Shown here piece after piece: positions 1 to 5,756 of a DNA stretch of 7,486 bases. The translations under genes were made by a program, and so were the position numbers. The notes beneath the pieces were generated by a model. It ran no database searches. It saw nothing but the letters and a program-made list of their open reading frames with translations, and was not told where the DNA came from. The stretch is from positions 1 through 7,486 of the forward strand of contig JAOUGQ010000137.1 in NCBI GenBank assembly GCA_029865515.1, written 5' to 3'. Position 1 is the stretch's first letter; every line of letters starts with the position of its first letter. This stretch comes from Nitrospirota bacterium. Lineage in GTDB: Bacteria; Nitrospirota; Nitrospiria; Nitrospirales; UBA8639.

Positions 1-60
1 TTGCCGAGCCTGTCATTCACCATCTCATTCTACAATGTTTCCGGACCATTACCCAAGGTC

Positions 61-99
61 AAAAAAAAGCGGGGGATCCAGGAATGGATCCCCCGCTTT
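61..99 (-). terminator. Rho-independent terminator of the RRM gene
   Basis: A perfect 15-bp inverted repeat (arms 66-80 and 85-99) encloses a 4-nt loop. Read on the minus strand, the GC-rich stem is followed by an uninterrupted run of eight T (61-68), three of which also belong to the stem. It starts about 32 nt after the stop codon of the RRM gene, as expected for an intrinsic terminator of that transcript. The AAA/TTT stem ends also allow some activity on the other strand, but no plus-strand gene is visible. Confidence 0.93.
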
Positions 100-131
100 C
101 ATTGATGAGCAAATTGTCGTGACTCAGTGAC

Positions 132-482
132 TTACCACCGGTCTCCACCGCCACCAGGTCGTTTGCCTCCACCGCCACCACGGTTTCCGCCACCACCACG
201 ATTTCCCCCACCCCCAAATCCTCCGGTTCGTGGAGCTTGAGGTTTCGCTTCATTGACCGTCAGGGTGCGGCCTCCCAGTTCGGTCCCATTCAGCGCATCA
301 ATTGCGGCCTTGGCTTCAGCATCTGACGCCATTTCCACAAAGCCAAACCCTCGCGATTGGCCCGTGTACTTGTCCGTAATGATTTTGGCCGACGTCACGG
401 CACCATGCTGCCCAAATAGGTCAGCCAATTCCTGCTCTGCCGTGGAATACGGCAAACCACCAACATAGATCTTTGAACCCAT
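132..482 (-). CDS. Glycine-rich RRM-type RNA-binding protein
   Basis: A 116-residue cytoplasmic protein with one RNA recognition motif filling residues about 3-80. RNP2 is KIYVGGLP (4-11) and RNP1 is RGFGFVEM (44-51), with the conserved aromatic residues Y6, F46 and F48 that stack on RNA bases. The tail (about 86-116) is almost only Gly, Arg and Asn in GGGGNRGGGG-like units, the single-RRM plus glycine-rich-tail layout of cyanobacterial Rbp proteins and plant GRPs. Family members bind single-stranded RNA, are often cold-induced, and are thought to act as RNA chaperones or mRNA stabilisers; the targets here are unknown. The ATG is set by an ideal Shine-Dalgarno AAGGAGG (490-496), 7 nt upstream. 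The gene is probably transcribed alone, with a strong terminator behind it and a 277-bp gap before clpX. The family assignment is secure; the cellular role is inferred. Confidence 0.95.
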   Translation of the reverse strand: MGSKIYVGGLPYSTAEQELADLFGQHGAVTSAKIITDKYTGQSRGFGFVEMASDAEAKAAIDALNGTELGGRTLTVNEAKPQAPRTGGFGGGGNRGGGGNRGGGGGKRPGGGGDRW

Positions 483-595
483 CGGGGTCCCTCCTTCTAA
501 ATGCGATATTGTTTTGCACGGTTCGAGGAGATGAGAAGGGAAGGAACGGCCCGAGAACGCAAACCAGGTGGCGACTTAGGACTAACTTCCAATCA

Positions 596-615
596 GATTC
601 CTTGCGGATTCCTTG
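596..615 (-). repeat. Tandem 9-bp direct repeat in the RRM leader
   Basis: GATTCCTTG on the plus strand occurs at 596-604 and 607-615 (CAAGGAATC on the transcribed strand). The period is 11 bp, close to one helical turn. It lies inside the predicted 5' leader of the RRM gene, so it could be a protein-binding site on DNA or a paired binding site on RNA. It may also be chance; no function is assigned. Confidence 0.35.
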
Positions 616-693
616 GCAAAACAACATCAGTGATGGGCCACAACAATCAACACATTCACCACGGGGCCCGAACGTCGTGATGAATTTCCCGTT

Positions 694-722
694 AGCATAA
701 GTCAGAATTAAAAAGAATGCAA
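694..722 (-). promoter_or_regulatory. Candidate sigma70 promoter of the RRM gene
   Basis: On the minus strand TTGCAT (717-722) is separated by 17 bp from TATGCT (694-699), matching the -35 and -10 consensus at 3/6 and 4/6 positions. Transcription would begin near 687 and give a leader of about 200 nt before the RRM start codon, a length typical of post-transcriptionally regulated cold-shock and RNA-binding genes. The match is modest, and the -35 box overlaps the hairpin proposed as the clpX terminator. Confidence 0.3.
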
Positions 723-746
723 CATCCCTCACCGGGCGGGGCATTC
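710..746 (-). terminator. Possible weak terminator after clpX
   Basis: On the minus strand GAATGC (741-746) and GCATTC (715-720) form a 6-bp stem, with an additional CCC/GGG pairing possible inside the loop. They are followed by five T (710-714). The structure starts 13 nt past the clpX stop codon, the right place for an intrinsic terminator. The stem is short and the loop long, so it may be leaky and let clpX transcripts run into the RRM gene. Confidence 0.35.
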
Positions 747-759
747 ATGGTCGTCCTCC

Positions 760-2040
760 CTACGCGATCATTTGAGGAACGCCCGTCCCGTCAATCACAT
801 CCTCGGTGATAATGACCTGTTTGATATTTTTCAGAGCGGGAACATCGTACATCAAATCAAGCATCACTTCTTCCAAAATAGAACGAAGTCCCCTGGCTCC
901 CGTTTTCATCGAGGACGCCCGGGTCGCAATAGCTTGAACCGCCTCAGAAGTAAAATCCAACTGCACGCCATCTAATTGGAATAAGGCTTGATATTGCTTG
1001 AGAAGAGCATTTTTCGGTTCCTGCAGAACCCGGACCATATCTTCCACTCGCAAATCATTCAAGGAGGCGAGAATGGGAAACCGGCCGACAAATTCCGGAA
1101 TGAGTCCATATTTCAATAAATCCTCCGGCTTGATTTTCCCCATCAACTGATCAGACGTCAACGCCTGCCCATTGGAGGAACCCGCGCCAAAACCCATGCG
1201 TTTCTGATTGGTCCTCTGGGCAATAATATCTTCCACCCCCACAAATGCGCCACCACAAATAAACAGGATATTGGTAGTATCCACACGGAGGAACTCCTGC
1301 TCAGGATGTTTGCGCCCGCCCTTGGGCGGCACATTGCATAACGTGCCTTCGACCAATTTTAACAACGCCTGCTGGACACCTTCTCCGGACACATCCCGTG
1401 TAATCGAAGCGCTTTCCGACTTCCGGCTGATCTTATCAATTTCATCGATATAGATAATGCCGACTTGGGCCCGAGCCATGTTGAAATCACACGACTGCAA
1501 CAACTTCAAAACCACATTTTCAACATCTTCGCCCACATACCCGGCTTCCGTCACAGTGGTGGCGTCAGCGATCGCAAACGGCACATGCAAAATTTTTGCT
1601 AAAGTCCGGGCCAGGAGCGTCTTGCCGGTTCCTGTCGGCCCGATCAGCATCACGTTGCCTTTTTCTAACTCCACATCGGGCACATCTTTTCCACTAAACA
1701 CCCGTTTATAATGATTGTGCACCGCCACCGAGAGAATCTTTTTTGCGCGGTCCTGCCCGATGACATACTGGTCAAGCACCGCTTTGATTTCAGGAGGGGT
1801 CGGCAGGGGACCCGATGGCGGCTCTGGGGAAGGATGGCCATCAGAATGCCCGGACAAAAACTTCGAACATTGCTGGATGCAGTCCGCGCAAATCAACACC
1901 GACCCTGGCGTCTGGCATTGGGTACACACCTGTCTTGTCGGGGCCTGGATCAAATTAGTCGCTCCGGGTTTTGCCCGGCCACAAAACGAGCAGACCGCAT
2001 CAGCACGATTTCGTCCCTGTTTCGAATCCCAAAAAGCCAC
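760..2040 (-). CDS. clpX: ClpX-type AAA+ unfoldase with unusual zinc domain
   Basis: A 426-residue cytoplasmic AAA+ ATPase that unfolds proteins and feeds them to the ClpP peptidase. Visible motifs: Walker A GPTGTGKT (134-141), pore loop 1 GYVG (167-170), Walker B IIYIDEIDK (195-203), the RKH loop GGRKHP (241-246), the ClpP-docking loop as MGFGA (282-286) where IGF is usual, the EFVGR arginine (316-320) and sensor 2 KTGARGLRS (379-387). The N-terminal zinc domain is odd. CSFC (17-20) is followed after 18 residues by CTQC (39-42) and then by CADC (51-54) plus C58. Canonical ClpX has only two CxxC pairs, and here about 12 residues are added. A Pro/Gly-rich linker (about 63-83) follows. The start is GTG, with GGAAAGG 8 nt upstream and an in-frame TGA shortly before. 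No clpP or tig lies beside it, so a paralogue of the housekeeping ClpX is possible. Confidence 0.95.
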   Translation of the reverse strand: MAFWDSKQGRNRADAVCSFCGRAKPGATNLIQAPTRQVCTQCQTPGSVLICADCIQQCSKFLSGHSDGHPSPEPPSGPLPTPPEIKAVLDQYVIGQDRAKKILSVAVHNHYKRVFSGKDVPDVELEKGNVMLIGPTGTGKTLLARTLAKILHVPFAIADATTVTEAGYVGEDVENVVLKLLQSCDFNMARAQVGIIYIDEIDKISRKSESASITRDVSGEGVQQALLKLVEGTLCNVPPKGGRKHPEQEFLRVDTTNILFICGGAFVGVEDIIAQRTNQKRMGFGAGSSNGQALTSDQLMGKIKPEDLLKYGLIPEFVGRFPILASLNDLRVEDMVRVLQEPKNALLKQYQALFQLDGVQLDFTSEAVQAIATRASSMKTGARGLRSILEEVMLDLMYDVPALKNIKQVIITEDVIDGTGVPQMIA

Positions 2041-2056
2041 AGCAGTTACCTTTCCA

Positions 2057-2071
2057 TCAATTCGTCAGATA
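2057..2071 (-). repeat. Downstream copy of 15-bp repeat in the clpX leader
   Basis: On the minus strand this reads TATCTGACGAATTGA and matches the copy at 2138-2152 in 14 of 15 positions, same orientation. The starts are 81 bp apart. It would sit about 35-50 nt inside the clpX transcript, just before the Shine-Dalgarno. With the partner copy at the -35 box, it suggests an operator pair for an unidentified regulator. Confidence 0.5.
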
Positions 2072-2112
2072 GCAGAGTAATCACCACCACACAACACGAA
2101 CATGTGAGAAGA

Positions 2113-2141
2113 ATCTTAATCCCCGGGAAGAAGGAATTCAA
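2113..2141 (-). promoter_or_regulatory. Candidate sigma70 promoter of clpX
   Basis: On the minus strand TTGAAT (2136-2141) and TAAGAT (2113-2118) are 17 bp apart, each matching the consensus at 4/6 positions. The predicted start near 2106 leaves a leader of about 65 nt before the clpX GTG codon. The -35 box overlaps the upstream 15-bp repeat, so a protein bound there would be expected to affect transcription. No CIRCE element is seen. Confidence 0.45.
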
Positions 2142-2152
2142 ATCGTCAGATA
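2138..2152 (-). repeat. Upstream copy of 15-bp repeat at the clpX -35 box
   Basis: On the minus strand this reads TATCTGACGATTTGA, directly after the stop codon of the beta-propeller gene. Its last four bases (TTGA) are the first four of the proposed clpX -35 hexamer. It differs at one position from the copy at 2057-2071. Its placement over the -35 suggests a repressor or activator site, but the cognate protein is not known. Confidence 0.5.
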
Positions 2153-2153
2153 C

Positions 2154-3197
2154 TCAGGATGAGGCTTCCACGGATTCTTCCACCGCCAGAGGCACGGCTT
2201 CCCATGATAATCCACCATCCAGACTCCTGAAAAGCCCCTTTCCATTTGTGCCCACATAAAGCACGTTGGCATCCAACGCATTCATGGCCAGCGCACGGAT
2301 ATTCACATTCGTCAAACCCGCATTTCGGGATTCCCAGGTCACGCCTCCGTCTTCACTTCTGAAGACTCCGTCCCGGTTGGTCACATAGACAACATGAGAG
2401 TGGATTGGATCGAGAATCAGGTCGCTCAACATTTGATCGGACAATGTTGCGCCAATGCGAGTCCAGGATTGCCCTCCATCGCTGGTTTTGTACAGCCCGC
2501 TCAGCGTGGCTGTATACACCGTATCGGGTTGATGAGGGTCAACCTTTATTCGAGTCACTCCCAATGCCCGGGAAGACTTCAGCACGTCGGAAGCCACCAG
2601 GCCATTATTCACCCTCTTCCATCCTCGAGCCCCATCAATGGATTTATAGACACCCCCGCTCGTCCCGGCATACAGCGTTTGAGGTTGCTGGGGGTCAAAA
2701 TCAAGCGTCACCACCATGAGCACTTCCTTCATCCCCTCCATCCGCTTGATCCACGTTTCCCCTCCATCTTCCGATTCAAACACACCGAGGGAGGTGGCGG
2801 CAAAGACATGGTGGCTGGAACCCGGGGCAAAGACCAACTGGTGGACCACCGAGGAAATCGTGACATCATCCAATCCGGTCCGTCGCGACACCCATCGTTG
2901 GCCCCCATCATAACTTTTGAACACGGCATCCCCTTTGGTCCCGGCTAGAATATTAGCTGGGAAGAGGGGATCAATGGCGAGGGCAATCACACGGGAATGG
3001 GTCATGCCGGCAGACATGTTGTGCCAGGTCCTGCCTTCGTCACGGGATTTATAAATATAGTCGTTGGTGGCGATGTAGAGAATATGGGGCTTAGTCGGAT
3101 GAAGGGCAATCTCTACCACCGCTTCACTTTTCCCGCAACCACCCAACACCACACAGGCAAACAAACCCAGCCAGCATAGACGGGAATCGAGGATCAT
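2154..3197 (-). CDS. Seven-repeat Asp-box beta-propeller lipoprotein
   Basis: A 347-residue exported lipoprotein, if started at the ATG at 3197. A short signal peptide ends in the lipobox LGGC with the lipidated cysteine at residue 21. The rest consists of seven repeats, each carrying an Asp-box of the form S-x-D-G-G-x-T-W: starts near residues 51, 95, 142, 186, 238, 281 and 325. The fourth (SIDGARGW) is degenerate. A period of 43-52 residues fits a seven-bladed propeller of the BNR/sortilin/Ycf48 type. Ycf48 assists photosystem II assembly, but most bacterial relatives have no known role, so this one is best seen as a possible envelope scaffold or binding protein. No glycosidase active-site pattern stands out. 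The reading frame is open to an ATG at 3248, but that start lacks a Shine-Dalgarno and would put 17 charged residues before the signal peptide. The gene follows the M48 gene after about 81 bp. Confidence 0.88.
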   Translation of the reverse strand: MILDSRLCWLGLFACVVLGGCGKSEAVVEIALHPTKPHILYIATNDYIYKSRDEGRTWHNMSAGMTHSRVIALAIDPLFPANILAGTKGDAVFKSYDGGQRWVSRRTGLDDVTISSVVHQLVFAPGSSHHVFAATSLGVFESEDGGETWIKRMEGMKEVLMVVTLDFDPQQPQTLYAGTSGGVYKSIDGARGWKRVNNGLVASDVLKSSRALGVTRIKVDPHQPDTVYTATLSGLYKTSDGGQSWTRIGATLSDQMLSDLILDPIHSHVVYVTNRDGVFRSEDGGVTWESRNAGLTNVNIRALAMNALDANVLYVGTNGKGLFRSLDGGLSWEAVPLAVEESVEASS

Positions 3198-3200
3198 ACT

Positions 3201-3208
3201 CTTCCCCT
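3201..3208 (-). promoter_or_regulatory. Ribosome binding site deciding the propeller start
   Basis: On the minus strand AGGGGAAG lies just upstream of the ATG at 3197, with the G-rich core about 6 nt away. The alternative ATG at 3248 has no purine-rich stretch ahead of it. Together with the lipobox position this favours 3197 as the true start. Confidence 0.6.
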
Positions 3209-3278
3209 GATGGCTGTCTTTCCTGTCAGCAGCATGAGGCGAGCGCATTGAAGACCATAGAGTCTGTCTGAACCGCAG

Positions 3279-4199
3279 TTACCGACGAAAACGAGCCCCG
3301 TTTTGTCGTGGAGGTGATTGAGGTGGTGGTTGGGGTGGAGAAGGCGTAATGGGGGGCAAGTTGACCACGGAAGCTTTTGGGGCCTTTTCATACAGACTCA
3401 TGGCTTCAGGCATCCAGCCGGTAAGATCGGCAATCCGGGTGTCATGGGCTGGATGGGTGGATAAAAATTCCGGGGGAGCCCCATTGGAGGCCGCAGCCAT
3501 CCGTTCCCAAATATGAATCGCTTCCCGGGGATCGTACCCCGCATCGGCGGCCAGCAACACGCCGACATAATCGGCTTCTGATTCGTGTTTCCGGCTAAAC
3601 GGTAACAGGACGCCGGCCTGCACACCAAGCCCCATCGCCTGCATCGCTAAATCATTCAATTCAGGACTGAGACCCTGGGTAGAGAGTACGATCGCCGCCG
3701 CCGTCATACCGAATTGAGCCACCAGGCCCTGGCTCATCCGTTCTCCTCCATGTTCCGCAAGGGCATGGACCACCTCATGCCCTAAAATGGCCGCCAACCC
3801 TGCCTCATTTTTGGCCATGGGAAAAATTCCTGTGTATACCGCAATTTTCCCGCCGGGCAAGGCCCACGCATTTTTCGTATTATCATCTTTGATGACGGTC
3901 ACTTCCCAATCAAATCCCTTCGCCACTTCCGCATATTTAGAACGCTTGGCCGCCGCAATAATACGAGTCGCCACACGCGTAACAGGCTCAATCTCACGGG
4001 GATCCTTGGAAATCACCACCTTAGGATCCTGCAAGACTTCACTATATTGGGTCGCCCCCATCTGGCTCATATATCCGGACGGCATCAGCAGAAATTGGGA
4101 GCGGTGGGTATAGGGATTGGTTTGGCAGCCCGCGAGCAGGACGCTCGATAGCAGTCCCCAAAAAAAGAACGAACGGCATCTACTCAGCCAGGGTGACAT
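3279..4199 (-). CDS. M48-family zinc metalloprotease lipoprotein (Oma1/LoiP-like)
   Basis: A 306-residue exported protease anchored by lipid. A signal peptide ends in LLAGC with the lipidated cysteine at residue 25. The catalytic motif is HEVVH (141-145): two zinc histidines and the catalytic glutamate. The third zinc ligand is probably E206 in ESEAD (206-210). STHP (248-251), followed by R255, is the conserved downstream M48 signature. The glycine-rich strand ALPGGKIAVYTG (113-124) precedes the helix, as in Oma1, LoiP and BepA proteases, which degrade misfolded membrane or outer-membrane proteins. No TPR domain follows, unlike BepA. Instead there is a Pro/Gln-rich tail (about 282-306) ending in basic residues. 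The start at 4199 is chosen for its Shine-Dalgarno and signal peptide; a frame open to 4262 would add 21 Cys-rich residues that do not look coding. It lies about 69 bp behind the M16 pair, probably in the same operon. Confidence 0.92.
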   Translation of the reverse strand: MSPWLSRCRSFFFWGLLSSVLLAGCQTNPYTHRSQFLLMPSGYMSQMGATQYSEVLQDPKVVISKDPREIEPVTRVATRIIAAAKRSKYAEVAKGFDWEVTVIKDDNTKNAWALPGGKIAVYTGIFPMAKNEAGLAAILGHEVVHALAEHGGERMSQGLVAQFGMTAAAIVLSTQGLSPELNDLAMQAMGLGVQAGVLLPFSRKHESEADYVGVLLAADAGYDPREAIHIWERMAAASNGAPPEFLSTHPAHDTRIADLTGWMPEAMSLYEKAPKASVVNLPPITPSPPQPPPQSPPRQNGARFRR

Positions 4200-4206
4200 C
4201 TCACGA

Positions 4207-4212
4207 CCTCTC
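4207..4212 (-). promoter_or_regulatory. Ribosome binding site deciding the M48 start
   Basis: GAGAGG on the minus strand is 7 nt before the ATG at 4199. The in-frame ATG codons at 4217 and 4262 have no comparable sequence in front. This and the position of the lipobox support 4199 as the start. Confidence 0.6.
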
Positions 4213-4268
4213 TGCATTATGCATGGAGCTACACAGCGACATCCACAATCCAACCCATTCAAGGTCGT

Positions 4269-5756
4269 CTACATTCCAGCAGGCGGCTCTGGAATGCGGA
4301 TATCCAATTCCTGAATACGATCGTAGCGAGCCAACGCCGGTTTGGTGCCGGTTCGAGGTCCGACCACCAGGATCGCGAATTCAGACGGTCGCAAATGTTT
4401 TTGTGCAGCCATCCGGACTTCGGTCGTGGTGACCTTTTCAATTCCCTGGCGAAATTCTTTGAGCCAGGTCGAGGAATAGCCATAATATTCATAGGTCAGA
4501 TATTTACCAAGTACCTTTGCCGGAGAATCCACCGAAAAGACAAAGGAATTGAGAATGCTGGTCTTCGCTTTGGCGACTTCGTCATCGCTTGGAGGGTCAG
4601 CAACCATGTTCCGGGCTTCCGTAATTAACGCATCAATGCCCTTCCCCGTCGTTTCCGTTTTCGTGGACATGGAGAGAATAGCCATCCCTGGATAGTCCCA
4701 TTGTAGCCCGACACCCCCATGTACATCATAGGCAAGTCCCTGCTTGGACCGGATATTGGAAAACAGTCGGGCGCCAAAAGATCCTGAAAGAATTTGATTG
4801 ACGATCACCAATGAATAATAATCCGGATCGTCCCGTCGTATTCCCATGTGTCCCATGGCAATTTTGGCTTGGGTCATATCGTCTTTTTCAACATAAAACA
4901 CGCCTGCCGGAACCGCCGGCTGAATAAAAGCCGTCGGGTCCATCACCTCCGGACCTTTGGCCCAATCGCCAAATATGGTCTTGATGAGCGCGAGGACCTT
5001 CTCTTTCTGGAAATCTCCGCTCACCCCTAAGATGATGCGATTGGGATGGAAGTACGTCGCATGCCAGCGCATCACATCCTCTCTGGTGATTGAACTGACA
5101 GTGGCGTAGGTGGGATCCCAGGTATAAGGCGATTCCTTTCCATAAATCAACTTCTTAAATTCTCGCGACAGAATGCCATCGGGATCATCATTCTGACGGG
5201 AGATTTCGGCCATTACCTGATTTTTGGCAATCTTCAACTTCTCAGGATCAAACACCGGAAACCGCAACACGTCTCCAAACACCTTCAAGACCTCGGGGAA
5301 ATCTTCCGCCAGACAGCTCATCGAAGCCGTCCCGGACGTATCCCCGATTGCCGTTTCAATCCCGGCGGCCTTCCCCTCTAAATACTCATCCAGTTCATCT
5401 CCGGTCCGGTTTTTGGTGCCCCCCGTGCGGAGCACCGTTCCCGTCAAGGAAGCCAATCCGATTTTTCCTTGAGGTTCCAATCGAGAACCAGTCCGGATAA
5501 ATGCCGACACCCCCACCAAAGGCAATTCATGGTCTTCCATAAGCAGGACCACCAGCCCATTGTCCAGGACCACGCGCTGAGGCTCAGGAATCACGAGATC
5601 CGGCAAAGGTGGAAAGTGTAATTCCTCGACTTTTTCAACTTGAGCCTGAACCGACGCAGGCATGCCCGGCAGAACGAATTCAACCAATCCCAGGCTGAGG
5701 ACTGCCCACAGGCCTGACAAGAGGAACGAGCGATGTTGGAATTTCATACCCTTCAT
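4269..5756 (-). CDS. M16-family peptidase-like partner subunit without zinc site
   Basis: A 495-residue exported protein with a signal peptide (hydrophobic stretch about 11-30, likely cleavage after SVQA at 38). The two-lobed M16 fold is recognisable: an N-terminal lobe from PQRVVLDNGLVVLL (about 59-72) and a C-terminal lobe after about 285. Where active M16 enzymes have HxxEH, this protein reads GLASLTGTVLR (100-110): both histidines and the glutamate are replaced, so it cannot bind zinc in the usual way. The substrate-binding Arg/Tyr pair is present in RSKQGLAY (R336, Y343). This is the pattern of the regulatory or substrate-binding half of heterodimeric M16B peptidases such as mitochondrial MPP alpha/beta and the Sphingomonas pair SPH2681/SPH2682. 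Its start overlaps the stop of the active subunit by 4 bp (ATGA), implying translational coupling; GGGAGGG lies 6 nt before the ATG. An internal ATG at 5747 is an alternative. Confidence 0.93.
   Translation of the reverse strand: MKGMKFQHRSFLLSGLWAVLSLGLVEFVLPGMPASVQAQVEKVEELHFPPLPDLVIPEPQRVVLDNGLVVLLMEDHELPLVGVSAFIRTGSRLEPQGKIGLASLTGTVLRTGGTKNRTGDELDEYLEGKAAGIETAIGDTSGTASMSCLAEDFPEVLKVFGDVLRFPVFDPEKLKIAKNQVMAEISRQNDDPDGILSREFKKLIYGKESPYTWDPTYATVSSITREDVMRWHATYFHPNRIILGVSGDFQKEKVLALIKTIFGDWAKGPEVMDPTAFIQPAVPAGVFYVEKDDMTQAKIAMGHMGIRRDDPDYYSLVIVNQILSGSFGARLFSNIRSKQGLAYDVHGGVGLQWDYPGMAILSMSTKTETTGKGIDALITEARNMVADPPSDDEVAKAKTSILNSFVFSVDSPAKVLGKYLTYEYYGYSSTWLKEFRQGIEKVTTTEVRMAAQKHLRPSEFAILVVGPRTGTKPALARYDRIQELDIRIPEPPAGM

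Noticed and set aside
150..220. Short repetitive DNA in the RRM gene
   Set aside because: The repeats are explained by the coding of the Gly/Arg/Asn-rich tail and need no separate repeat element.
421..744. Minus-strand open frame of 107 codons spanning the gap and the RRM start
   Set aside because: It overlaps the RRM gene in another frame, has no Shine-Dalgarno in front and no recognisable domain. The overlapping RRM protein is certain.
1711..2259. Plus-strand open frame of 182 codons opposite the clpX start
   Set aside because: It is antisense to the well-supported clpX N-terminus and promoter region, has no recognisable domain, and its composition looks like a read-through of the opposite strand.
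2394..2948. Plus-strand open frame of 184 codons opposite the propeller gene
   Set aside because: The minus-strand frame has seven regular Asp-boxes and a lipoprotein signal. The plus-strand frame shows no motif.
3198..3248. Extension of the propeller protein to the ATG at 3248
   Set aside because: No ribosome binding site precedes that ATG, and the extra residues would displace the lipoprotein signal from the N-terminus.
4200..4262. Extension of the M48 protein to the ATG at 4262
   Set aside because: The added Cys-rich residues look non-coding, there is no good ribosome binding site, and the lipoprotein signal begins naturally at 4199.
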